64,000 nt of DNA from an uncultured Clostridia bacterium (lineage in GTDB: Bacteria; Bacillota; Clostridia; Oscillospirales; Oscillospiraceae): the NCBI GenBank assembly GCA_946531435.1, contig CAMNAO010000002.1, positions 1 to 64,000 of the forward strand. The letters run 5' to 3'. The notes under the pieces were generated by a model. The model ran no database searches. It was not told the origin of the DNA and saw only the letters and a program-made list of their open reading frames with translations. The position numbers and the translations under genes were made by a program. Below, one piece after another: positions 33,687 to 41,437 of this stretch. Positions within the stretch are counted from its first letter, which is position 1, and every line of letters begins with the position of its first letter.

Positions 33687-35366
33687 TTATTTGAAGCTGT
33701 CCTTCAGCTGCACGGCCCGGTTGAAAACCGGATGCTCCGGCGTGGAATCCACGCTGTCCACGGCGAAATAGCCCAGGCGCAGGAACTGGAAGGAAGCGGG
33801 CGCCTGGGCCTCTCCCAGGCTCTTTTCCAGCTTGCAGCCGGTGAGCACCTCCAGAGAGTCGGGATTTAAGCAGTCCAGGAAGTTCTTATCCCCGGCGTCC
33901 GGCTCCGGATCGGAGAAGAGGTTGCCGTAGAGGCGGATCTCGCCGTCGATGCAGTCCCGGGCGTTGACCCAGTGAATGGTGCCCCGAACCTTCCGCCCGT
34001 CGGGGGTATTGCCGCCCCGGGTCTCGGGGTCGTATTCGCAATGGACCTCCACCACGCTGCCGCTTTCGTCCTTGACGAAGCCGGTGCATTTCACAATATA
34101 GGCGCCCTTGAGGCGGACCTCGTTACCCACATAGAGGCGATTGTACTTCTTCGGGGGATCCTCGGCGAAGTCATCCGCCTCGATCCAGAGCTCCCGTGAG
34201 AAGCTGATGGGGCGGGTGCCTGCCTCTTCCTTCAGAGGGTTGACTTCCACGTCAAAGCTCTCACTCTGATCCTCGGGATAGTTGGTGACGACGAGCTTGA
34301 CCGGGTGCAGCACGGCCATGGCCCGGGGGGCGTTCTCATTGAGATCCTCCCGGAGGCAATGCTCCAAAAAGCCGTATTCCACGGTGGAATTGACCTTGCT
34401 GACGCCGATGCGGTCGATGAAATTGCGGACGGCTCTGGGGGTGTAGCCCCGGCGGCGCAGACCGCAGAGGGTGGGCATTCTGGGGTCGTCCCAGCCGGAG
34501 ACGTAGTGCTGCTCCACCAGCTGACGGAGCTTCCGCTTGCTCATGACGGTGTAGTTGATTCCCAGGCGGGCAAACTCGATCTGACGGGGCTTGAAGGGCA
34601 CGTCGCAATTGTCAATCACCCAGTTGTAGAGGGGGCGGTGCTCCTCATACTCCAGGGAGCAGAGGGAGTGGGTGATCCCCTCCAGCGCGTCCTGGATGGG
34701 GTGGGCAAAGTCATACATGGGATAGATGCACCAGGTATCCCCCTGGCGGTGGTGATGGATATAACGGATGCGGTAAAGCACCGGATCCCGCATGTTGAAA
34801 TTGCCGCTGGCAAGGTCGATCTTGGCCCGGAGGGTCATGCTGCCCTCGGGGAATTCCCCGGCCCGCATCCGGGCGAAGAGATCCAGGCTCTCCTCAATGG
34901 GGCGGTCCCGATAGGGGCTGGTGGCGGGTACGCCCACATCGCCCCGGCGCTCCTTGAATTCCTCGGGGCTCAGCTCACAGACATAGGCCAGACCCTTTTT
35001 GATGAGGCCCACGGCAAGCTCATAGTCCTTCTCGAAGTAGTCGCTGCCGTAGAAGAAGCGGTCCTCCCAATCGAAGCCCAGCCAGCGGATATCCTCCTGG
35101 ATGGCCTCCACATACTCTGTGTCCTCCTTGGAGGGGTTGGTGTCGTCCATCCGCAGGTTGCAGATGCCGCCGAACTTCTCCGCGGAGCCGAAGTCGATGA
35201 CCAGGGCCTTGCAGTGGCCGATGTGCAGATAGCCGTTGGGCTCGGGCGGGAAACGGGTATGGACCTGCATCCCTTCATACCGGCCGCCGGGGCCGATATC
35301 CTCGGCAATAAAATCATGAATAAAATTGCTGTTTTCCACAGCGGTTTCGGGCGTGTTTGCCATCAT
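33687..35366 (-). CDS. glnS: Glutaminyl-tRNA synthetase
   Basis: Class I synthetase that attaches glutamine directly to tRNA-Gln. Its 559 residues match the bacterial length. The HIGH motif is GYLHIGHCKA (residues about 47-56), the KMSKS-like loop is VMSKRKLRQLV, and the GlnRS-specific FPPEPNGYLHIGH and MDDTNPSKEDTEYVE are present. C-terminal beta-barrel anticodon domains follow (FSRELWIEADDFAEDPPKKYNRL, described in part). Two adjacent Met codons follow GAGGAACGA, and either could start. GlnRS is patchy in Firmicutes and is thought to have been acquired from Proteobacteria-like sources. Here it coexists with gatCAB. Confidence 0.97.
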   Translation of the reverse strand: MMANTPETAVENSNFIHDFIAEDIGPGGRYEGMQVHTRFPPEPNGYLHIGHCKALVIDFGSAEKFGGICNLRMDDTNPSKEDTEYVEAIQEDIRWLGFDWEDRFFYGSDYFEKDYELAVGLIKKGLAYVCELSPEEFKERRGDVGVPATSPYRDRPIEESLDLFARMRAGEFPEGSMTLRAKIDLASGNFNMRDPVLYRIRYIHHHRQGDTWCIYPMYDFAHPIQDALEGITHSLCSLEYEEHRPLYNWVIDNCDVPFKPRQIEFARLGINYTVMSKRKLRQLVEQHYVSGWDDPRMPTLCGLRRRGYTPRAVRNFIDRIGVSKVNSTVEYGFLEHCLREDLNENAPRAMAVLHPVKLVVTNYPEDQSESFDVEVNPLKEEAGTRPISFSRELWIEADDFAEDPPKKYNRLYVGNEVRLKGAYIVKCTGFVKDESGSVVEVHCEYDPETRGGNTPDGRKVRGTIHWVNARDCIDGEIRLYGNLFSDPEPDAGDKNFLDCLNPDSLEVLTGCKLEKSLGEAQAPASFQFLRLGYFAVDSVDSTPEHPVFNRAVQLKDSFK

Positions 35367-35434
35367 TCGTTCCTCGATTCCTGAAATTGAATCATATCCG
35401 CTACATTATAACAAGGGGTCGGGGGAGTGTCAAG

Positions 35435-35465
35435 AAAAAGGAGAAGGACGTCACGCCTTCTCCTT
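35435..35465 (-). terminator. Terminator of the MgtC-like gene
   Basis: AAGGAGAAGG pairs with CCTTCTCCTT across eight bases. On the minus strand it runs into TTTTTC. Confidence 0.8.
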
Positions 35466-35500
35466 GTAAAAGATGTGCAGACCTGACGGTCCGCCTAAAG

Positions 35501-36211
35501 TCAGATCTCGCCGATGTAGTACACATAGTCCAGGGTGCTCAGGGCCTCGATGATCTCCTTATGGGTCTTGTATTTTTTCAGCTCCTGGGAGGAGATGGAG
35601 ATGGAGACGGTATAGACCGAGAGACCGGAGTTGACGTAGGCGGGGTTGGACTCAATATCGTCGATGATGAGGCCCAGGCGGCGGATGGTGGAGACGAAGT
35701 CCTGCAGGTTATATTTGCTCTTCAGCTCCAGGTGGACCTCAAAGTGATTGCTGCGGTCCTTCAGATACTTCTCCCAGCCGGGGAGAATGTGGAGCAGCAG
35801 ATAGAGAGCAAGGCAGGTAATGAGCGCCATGGAATACTGCCCCGCACCGAAGCACATGCCCATGACTCCGCAGGCCCAGAGGGCCACAGAGGTGGTAAGG
35901 CCCTTGATCTGGCTCCGGGAGGAGAAGAGGACGCTGTTGGTAGCGATGATGGCCCCACCGATGAGGGTGGCGGCGGAGATGATGGGGAGGTCCACATTGA
36001 CCATGAAGCTCTTGTCCAGCAGCATGGCCAGGGTCCCGGTCATGGTGACCAGGATAAAGGTCCTGAGGCCGGCGGCGTGGCGCTTGTTGGTGCGCTCAAA
36101 GCCGATGATGGCGCTGGAGACCACGGCAAGGAAAAGCCGGAGCACCACCGAGGCGGTATTGATTTCCCCGGCCCAGAGACCGAGAAGACGGATCACAGGG
36201 TCCAAATACAT
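35501..36211 (-). CDS. MgtC/SapB family membrane protein
   Basis: A 236-residue protein. The N-terminal about 140 residues hold four to five helices with the family core LFLAVVSSAIIGFERTNKRHAAGLRTFILVT, where the conserved Glu-Arg and Arg-Thr are seen. The C-terminal about 90 residues are a soluble ACT-like domain. MgtC proteins affect magnesium and membrane-potential homeostasis. It lies 42 bases downstream of the CPA2 antiporter gene on the same strand with its own GAAGGAG, so the two ion-homeostasis genes form an operon. Confidence 0.93.
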   Translation of the reverse strand: MYLDPVIRLLGLWAGEINTASVVLRLFLAVVSSAIIGFERTNKRHAAGLRTFILVTMTGTLAMLLDKSFMVNVDLPIISAATLIGGAIIATNSVLFSSRSQIKGLTTSVALWACGVMGMCFGAGQYSMALITCLALYLLLHILPGWEKYLKDRSNHFEVHLELKSKYNLQDFVSTIRRLGLIIDDIESNPAYVNSGLSVYTVSISISSQELKKYKTHKEIIEALSTLDYVYYIGEI

Positions 36212-36253
36212 CGTTATTCTCCTTCTGCCGGTCGCCCGGCGTTGTAATCATGC

Positions 36254-37699
36254 TCAGTGCCGGAAGCCCCGGCGGGTCTGGGGACGGAAGGCCGCCTCGT
36301 GCATCTCCTGAGCTGCCTCAGTGAAGGCCTGCTCGTTTTCCGCCTCCAGCTCGATGTGCTGGGGAAGCTCCGTCTGGATCTTCTGGATCCGCTCGATGAG
36401 CTTCTCCAGCTCGCTCTTCTGCTGCTGGTTTTCATCTACCTCGGAGACCTCCACCAGGTCCTCCAGCTTGTCGGAGTAGGAACCGGAGAGGCTCAGAGCC
36501 AGCTTGGCGCAGGCGGGACCGATGAGCTCATAAAGCACACTGGAGGCCAGGATGATGGTCTGCAGGTCGCTGCCTGCCTGTCCGCCCAGAATGCGCGCGC
36601 CCATGGCCGCAAGACCGATGGAGACGCCGGCCTGGGGGATCAGGGCCAGGCCCAGATAGTTTCGGACTCTGGCGGATTTCCGGGTCATGGCACAGCCCCA
36701 GAAGGCGCCGCCGTATTTGCCCAGAATGCGGACAATGAAGTAGAGGACCCCCACCCACAGAAGGGGAACAGACCCCATGGAGTTTTTCGTGGCGAGGAGG
36801 GCGTCCAGCTGGAAGCACATGCCGGAGCGGACGTAGAAGAGCAGCAGGATGGGCGGGCTGAAATAGCCCATCTGGCGGAAGAGCTTTTCATCGTCGGTGA
36901 GGTTGATGTAAACGGTTCCCATGGACATGCAGCCCAGAAGGGGGGAGACGTCCAGTACGGCGCAGACGCCGCAGAAGGCGAAGATCACGGCGATGGTGAC
37001 GATGAGCCGGTTGTCGGTGGAGCGGCGGGTGAGTACGGATTTCAGCAAAAGACCGAACACGCAGCCCAGACCCAGGACCAGAATATTCACCAGGATGGGC
37101 TGCACCACGGTGCCAAATTGGGCGCCGCCCCCGCCCAGGGAGGAGAGGGCCACGGAGATGGCGATGCTGTAGGCCACCAGGGAGACCACGTCGTCCAGGG
37201 CCACCACCTGCAGCAGCGTGTCCACAAAGTCCCCGTGGGCGTGGGTCTGGCGGATGGTCATCATGGTACTGGCCGGGGCGGTGGCGGAGGCCAGGGCAGC
37301 CAAAACAATGGAGAAGCCCAGGTCCAGCCGCAGAAAGACAAAGGTTAGGACGAAGACGAAGACCGAGGCCAGCAGCGCCTCAAAAAGGGTGATGACCACC
37401 ACCTTGAGGCCGTTTTTCTTCAAGGCATCCAGTCGGAAAAATTCCCCCACGCTGAAGGCGATGAAGGCCAGGGCAATGTCCGGTAAAAATTCCATCCCGG
37501 CGATCACATTCGCCGGGACGAGCTTCAGACAGTAGGGGCCGATGAGAATGCCGGTGACGATGTAGGCGGTGACGTTGGGGAGCCGCAGCTTTTTGGTGAT
37601 CCTTGTCATCAAGAAGCCGCTGAGCAGCATGACCGCCACGGAGATGATCACCGGCGCCACGCCCCCAGAGCCGGAAATGCGCTGATAGATTTCATCCAT
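36254..37699 (-). CDS. CPA2-family cation:proton antiporter
   Basis: A 481-residue antiporter with about twelve helices, related to KefB/NapA-type Na+ or K+/H+ exchangers. The ion-site motif is VVALDDVVSLVAY (Asp-Asp, about residue 170), and the second crossing helix has SATAPASTMMTI. The C-terminal about 75 residues are cytoplasmic and strongly charged, with a likely coiled coil (KSELEKLIERIQKIQTELPQ). No TrkA-N or RCK domain is fused. GGGAGGATATAG precedes the start. Pairing with MgtC suggests a role in pH or cation balance. Confidence 0.92.
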   Translation of the reverse strand: MDEIYQRISGSGGVAPVIISVAVMLLSGFLMTRITKKLRLPNVTAYIVTGILIGPYCLKLVPANVIAGMEFLPDIALAFIAFSVGEFFRLDALKKNGLKVVVITLFEALLASVFVFVLTFVFLRLDLGFSIVLAALASATAPASTMMTIRQTHAHGDFVDTLLQVVALDDVVSLVAYSIAISVALSSLGGGGAQFGTVVQPILVNILVLGLGCVFGLLLKSVLTRRSTDNRLIVTIAVIFAFCGVCAVLDVSPLLGCMSMGTVYINLTDDEKLFRQMGYFSPPILLLFYVRSGMCFQLDALLATKNSMGSVPLLWVGVLYFIVRILGKYGGAFWGCAMTRKSARVRNYLGLALIPQAGVSIGLAAMGARILGGQAGSDLQTIILASSVLYELIGPACAKLALSLSGSYSDKLEDLVEVSEVDENQQQKSELEKLIERIQKIQTELPQHIELEAENEQAFTEAAQEMHEAAFRPQTRRGFRH

Positions 37700-37848
37700 G
37701 ACTATATCCTCCCGGCGCCCCGGAGGACGTCGAAACCAGTAAAATATTAAAACATATTACCACGCAGCCACAGAAATTGCAAGCAAAATGACGAAGGGAA
37801 ATGTGCCTGTCCTGGGACAAAATGAGCAGAATCTAAATAAAATAATCC

Positions 37849-37877
37849 TTGACAAACCAGTATGAAGTGAGTATAAT
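37849..37877 (+). promoter_or_regulatory. Consensus promoter of tRNA-Val
   Basis: A perfect TTGACA and a perfect TATAAT (37872-37877) are exactly 17 bases apart and end 12 bases before the tRNA. Confidence 0.93.
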
Positions 37878-37889
37878 ACCCTTTGCTAC

Positions 37890-37965
37890 GGACGGTTAGC
37901 TCAGCTGGTAGAGCATTCGCTTGACGTGCGAAGGGTCAGGGATTCGAGTTCCTTACCGTCCACCA
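37890..37965 (+). tRNA. tRNA-Val (anticodon GAC), CCA encoded
   Basis: A full cloverleaf: acceptor GGACGGT pairs with ACCGTCC, the D arm is GCTC/GAGC, the anticodon stem is TTCGC/GCGAA with loop TTGACGT, and the T arm has TTCGAGT. The anticodon at 37923-37925 is GAC, reading GUC and GUU valine codons. Discriminator A is followed by an encoded CCA. It is a single-gene unit with its own promoter and terminator. Confidence 0.97.
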
Positions 37966-37995
37966 AACCGGAAACCTTTGGGTTTCCGGTTTTTG
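37966..37995 (+). terminator. Terminator of tRNA-Val
   Basis: AACCGGAAACC pairs with GGTTTCCGGTT across TTTG and is followed by TTTTG. It begins immediately after the CCA end. Confidence 0.88.
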
Positions 37996-38097
37996 CTTTG
38001 CAAGGGGCGGACAGCGAAAAACCGGGGCAGCGGGAGATCATCCCGCTGCCCCGTTGCTGCAATGCGTTTGCTCACCGTCCGAAGGCGCCCGGCGCCT

Positions 38098-38517
38098 TTA
38101 CAGATTCTCTTTGATCCGCCGGATCATGTCTTCATATTCTGCCGTGCCGAGATAGGTTTTGTCGGGATTCATCTGGAAAACGCCGCCCCATTCAAACTCC
38201 TCCCGGTACTTGGGGACCAGGTGGAAATGCAGGTGGCAGCCTGTGTCACCGTAAGCGCCGTAGTTGATTTTATCCGGGGAGAAGGCCTTGTGGATCGCCC
38301 TTGCGGCTCTGGCAACGTCGGCGAAAAAGGCGCTGCGCTCCTCCTCGGTGAGGTCCACAAGCTCGCTGACGTGGTCCTTATAGGCCACGATGCAGCGCCC
38401 GGGATGGCTCTGCTCCTTAAACAGAATGAGCTGACTTACATTAAGATCGCAGATTTTGATTCCGAAGGCGTCCAATAACTCCCCACCCATGCAGTAACCG
38501 CAGTTTGAATCTTTCAT
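38098..38517 (-). CDS. HIT-family hydrolase
   Basis: A 139-residue histidine-triad nucleotide-binding protein, acting on nucleoside phosphate derivatives such as AMP-linked compounds. The triad is HLHFHLVP near residue 95, and the N-terminal CGYCMGGELLDAFG resembles a zinc-binding start. The start MKDSNCGYC follows AAGGAGG. A Met ten codons earlier overlaps that site. It is a stand-alone gene between the tRNA and a divergent esterase. Confidence 0.93.
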   Translation of the reverse strand: MKDSNCGYCMGGELLDAFGIKICDLNVSQLILFKEQSHPGRCIVAYKDHVSELVDLTEEERSAFFADVARAARAIHKAFSPDKINYGAYGDTGCHLHFHLVPKYREEFEWGGVFQMNPDKTYLGTAEYEDMIRRIKENL

Positions 38518-38718
38518 GCCGAACCTCCTTACAATCATTCTGTGCATTCAGGCTGTCTCCATGTTACCCATGGGAAACTGCTTTGTCAATAGGATCGGCG
38601 GGGATTCCTGCCGCTTTTCCCCTTTACAAGCGTCTTTACGCCATGTACAATTGGTGTCAGAAGACGAGGAAGCCCCGGACCCGCCGAATGACGGGAGAAC
38701 GAAAAAGGAGTGTATACC

Positions 38719-39540
38719 ATGTCATTGATCCGCTTTAATTTTGAAAGTCAGTATCTTCACGGCAATACGGAGGTGGGGATCATCCTGCCGGATAAGCCCC
38801 GCACCACGAACCCCAGGGAGTTCTACCTCAGCGGGGAGAAGTACAAGGTCCTCTGGCTGCTTCACGGTGCCTTTGGGGATTATTCCGACTGGCTCCGCAA
38901 GAGCATGATTGAGACCTACGCCTGCGAGAATGATCTTGTGGTGGTCATGCCCTCTGCGCTGAACTCCTCCTATACCAACTGGGATGGCTTTGCCCAGGGC
39001 TACAGCATGTATGACTTTGTGCTGGAGGAACTGATGCCCCTGGTTTACGGTTGGCTCCCCGTGTCGCAGAAGCGGGAGGATAACTTTATCGCCGGGCTCT
39101 CCATGGGCGGCGGCGGAACGCTGAAGTTCGCCCTCACCGCGCCGGAGCGCTTCGCCGCGGCGGCGGTGCTCTCCTCCTGCGCCCGGGACCTGGAGGCGCA
39201 GCTTAGTGACCCTGAGCAGCGGGATACCCAGCGGATGAAGAACACTGTGCAGAATCACGGGGGTGTGGAGGAGCTGCTGGCCTCCAAGGACAACACCTGG
39301 CGTCTGACCAAGGAGATGGTGGGGAAGGATCTGCCCCGGATGTTCTTTGCCATGGGCGAGAAGGACTTCGGCTATGAGGCGTGGAAGGCCTACCGGGCAT
39401 ACTGCGAGAAGGTGGGCTTTGAGGCCACCTGGGAGTCCATTCCCGGCTACGCCCATGAGTGGCGCTTCTGGGATATCACCATCCAGCACGCTCTCGCCTT
39501 TTTCGGACTGAATTCCCGGGACAAGGGCAACGCTTTCTGA
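38719..39540 (+). CDS. Alpha/beta-hydrolase esterase (tributyrin esterase/FrmB-like)
   Basis: A 273-residue esterase of the S-formylglutathione hydrolase/tributyrin esterase group. The substrate-loop segment is WLLHGAFGDYSDWLRKS, the nucleophile elbow is GLSMGGGGTLKFAL (Ser about 121) and the catalytic His is in YAHEWRFWD. No signal peptide. The ATG at 38719 is preferred to a GTG three codons before it because AAAAAGGAG ends at 38710. The natural substrate is not indicated. Repeat element B follows 47 bases downstream. Confidence 0.9.
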   Translation: MSLIRFNFESQYLHGNTEVGIILPDKPRTTNPREFYLSGEKYKVLWLLHGAFGDYSDWLRKSMIETYACENDLVVVMPSALNSSYTNWDGFAQGYSMYDFVLEELMPLVYGWLPVSQKREDNFIAGLSMGGGGTLKFALTAPERFAAAAVLSSCARDLEAQLSDPEQRDTQRMKNTVQNHGGVEELLASKDNTWRLTKEMVGKDLPRMFFAMGEKDFGYEAWKAYRAYCEKVGFEATWESIPGYAHEWRFWDITIQHALAFFGLNSRDKGNAF

Positions 39541-39586
39541 TCATTCCCGGATGGAGCGAGACCTGGGTCGCATGGTGGATCAATGA

Positions 39587-39836
39587 AGAAGGTGCTGTCT
39601 CAAAACCAGGAAAGCTGCCGCGTATACCGTAGGGGAGGGGCTTGCCCCTCCCGGCAGCATCAGGCTGTGAACAGGCTAAAAACTCCCGGCAAATCCGCTT
39701 CAGGTACGACCGTTTTCGTACCCAGCGGTTATTTCGCCGGGAGTTTACTCTATATGCTGATCTCCGCTGCGCGGGAGGCCCAAGGGCCTCCCCTGCAGGT
39801 CCTGTTGCAGCCGGGCCGTTTTGAAACAGCCACTTC
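39587..39836. repeat. Nested palindromic repeat element B (MITE-like)
   Basis: A non-coding element of about 250 bases. The ends are GGTGCTGTCTCAAAAC (39591-39606) and the near-complement GTTTTGAAACAGCCAC (39818-39833). A GTAGGGGAGGGG...CCCCTCCC hairpin follows the left end. The core is an inverted repeat AAACTCCCGGC (39680-39690) with GCCGGGAGTTT (39736-39746), around an inner GGTACGA/TCGTACC-type stem. The right module contains GCGGGAGGCCC...GGGCCTCCC. It is closely similar to element C. It lies between convergent esterase and sigF genes, with sigF ending only 18 bases away. Confidence 0.85.
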
Positions 39837-39854
39837 TTGTGCCTTTGTCACATC

Positions 39855-40571
39855 TCAGCGATCGCTGAGTGCCTCCCGAAGGGCGGATACCGCCCGCCGC
39901 TCCAGCCGGGAGACCTGCACCTGGGAGATCTTCAGGACCTCCGCCGCGGCCTGCTGGGTCATGCCCCGATAATAGCGCAGACCGATGACGGCCTTCTCCT
40001 CCTCCTTCAGGCGCCCGATGGCGTCCCGAAGGGCCACCCGCTCCGCCAGATCGTTGGCGTCGGGACTCAGGGACAGCAGCTCCTCCAGAGAGAAGCCGTC
40101 CTCCCCCGTGGGCTGCTGCAGGGACTCCACCTCCCGGGTGGCTTCCTCACACATGGCGATCTCCTCCGGGGGCATTCCCGTCTCCAGGGAGAGCTCACTA
40201 ACCGTGGGATCCCGGCCCAGGCGCTGCTGCAGCCGTCCCCGGGCAAGGCGGAGGGTCATGGCGGCCTCCTTCAGGCTGCGGGAGACCTTGATCTCCCCGT
40301 CGTCCCGCAGAAAGCGGCGGATCTCTCCCGCGATTTTGGGAACCGCATAGGTGGAGAAACGGGTGCCGTACCCGAGATCAAAGCCCCGGATGGCCTTGAT
40401 AAGCCCCAGGGAGCCCAGCTGATAGAGGTCGTCGGGCTCGGTCCCCCGGCCGAAAAACCGCCGGGCGATGCTCCAGACAAGGCCTGCGTTTTCCCGGAGA
40501 AGGGCCTCCTCCGCTTCCCGGTCCCCCTGCTGGGCCCGGGCGATGAGGCTGAGATTGCGCTCCTCGGTCAT
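39855..40571 (-). CDS. sigF: RNA polymerase sigma-F, forespore-specific
   Basis: First compartment-specific sigma factor of sporulation, 238 residues. Region 2 contains AGLVWSIARRFFGRGTEPDDLYQLGSLGLIKAI and FDLGYGTRFSTYAVPKIAGEIRRFLRDDG. Region 4 ends with MTQQAAAEVLKISQVQVSRLERRA, the sporulation-sigma form of the helix-turn-helix. Its start overlaps the spoIIAB stop (ATGA), giving coupled synthesis with its anti-sigma factor. No spoVA genes follow. Confidence 0.97.
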   Translation of the reverse strand: MTEERNLSLIARAQQGDREAEEALLRENAGLVWSIARRFFGRGTEPDDLYQLGSLGLIKAIRGFDLGYGTRFSTYAVPKIAGEIRRFLRDDGEIKVSRSLKEAAMTLRLARGRLQQRLGRDPTVSELSLETGMPPEEIAMCEEATREVESLQQPTGEDGFSLEELLSLSPDANDLAERVALRDAIGRLKEEEKAVIGLRYYRGMTQQAAAEVLKISQVQVSRLERRAVSALREALSDR

Positions 40572-41011
40572 TTTGGCTCCGTCCGGGGGGAGACGCGTTT
40601 TTTCATCACCACGGTGGTGCCCTTCCCGGGGCGGGATCGGACCCGAAGGCCGTCGGTGAAGCTGGACATGATGGTAAAGCCCATGCCGCTGCGGTCCTCG
40701 CCCCCGGTGGTGTAGAGGGGCTCCATGGCCTTGTCGATGTCGGGGATCCCCACGCCCCAGTCGCGGATCGTGATCTCCGCTGTGGAATCGGGGTAGAGCC
40801 GTACCCGCAGCAGGATCTTCCCGATCCCCTTGGGATAGGCGTGGACGATGCAGTTGGTCACCGCCTCGCTGACCGCAGTTTTTACGTCCCCCAGCTCCTC
40901 CAGGGTGGGATCCAGCTGGCTGAGAAAGCCCGCCGCCAGGGCTCGCGCGAAGCCCTCGTTGACGGAGCGGCTTTCAAATTCACAGCGCATTTCATTGATG
41001 GGCCGGTTCAT
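40568..41011 (-). CDS. spoIIAB: Anti-sigma-F factor (serine kinase)
   Basis: A 147-residue GHKL-fold kinase that binds sigma-F and phosphorylates SpoIIAA. The N-box is VSEAVTNCIVHAY, the G1 box DWGVGIPDIDKAMEP and the G2 box EDRSGMGFTIMSSF. It sits between spoIIAA and sigF, the invariant order of this operon. Confidence 0.97.
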   Translation of the reverse strand: MNRPINEMRCEFESRSVNEGFARALAAGFLSQLDPTLEELGDVKTAVSEAVTNCIVHAYPKGIGKILLRVRLYPDSTAEITIRDWGVGIPDIDKAMEPLYTTGGEDRSGMGFTIMSSFTDGLRVRSRPGKGTTVVMKKRVSPRTEPK

Positions 41012-41018
41012 TATGTAT

Positions 41019-41342
41019 TCACTCCTTTGCCGTCAGGGAGGAGATGGCCACCAGCCGGTCGATCCCGGCGGCGTCGATCACCTTCATGGGCTGGGCAGGA
41101 ACGTTCTCGATCCAGAGCCGTCCTCCCAGCTCGTTCATCAGCTTATAGGTCTTCAGGATCACAGCGATGCCGGAGGAGTCCATAAAGCTGACCTCCGAAA
41201 GGTCCAGAAGACAGTCCCGGGGATAGAGCTCCTCGATCCTGCTCTTGATGAGAATCATCGCGTCCCTGGCCCCGTGGTGGTCCAGGTCCCCCTTGAGGCC
41301 CAGCCACAGTCTGCCCGAATGAAAACGCGCCGTCACCTTCAT
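41019..41342 (-). CDS. spoIIAA: Anti-sigma-F factor antagonist
   Basis: A 107-residue STAS-domain protein that frees sigma-F by capturing SpoIIAB. The phosphorylation loop is FMDSSGIAVILKTYK, with Ser in the conserved DSSGI. It is the first gene of the operon, preceded by TTTGGAGGGGTG and by the valS terminator. Confidence 0.97.
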   Translation of the reverse strand: MKVTARFHSGRLWLGLKGDLDHHGARDAMILIKSRIEELYPRDCLLDLSEVSFMDSSGIAVILKTYKLMNELGGRLWIENVPAQPMKVIDAAGIDRLVAISSLTAKE

Positions 41343-41364
41343 GGGTTTTCACCCCTCCAAACGC

Positions 41365-41398
41365 AAAAAATATCCCTGCACATTGGTGCAGGGATATT
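41365..41398 (-). terminator. Terminator of valS
   Basis: AATATCCCTGCAC and GTGCAGGGATATT form a 13-bp stem with a four-base loop, followed on the minus strand by a T-run. It separates valS from the spoIIA operon. Confidence 0.9.
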
Positions 41399-41437
41399 CT
41401 ATCTTTTCTTGTCCGCAAAGCCCGTCGAAAACCGTCG

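Noticed and set aside
41395..41405. A sigma-H-like -10 (ATAGAATAT) before spoIIAA
   Set aside because: It overlaps the valS terminator, and no matching sigma-H -35 sits at the right distance.
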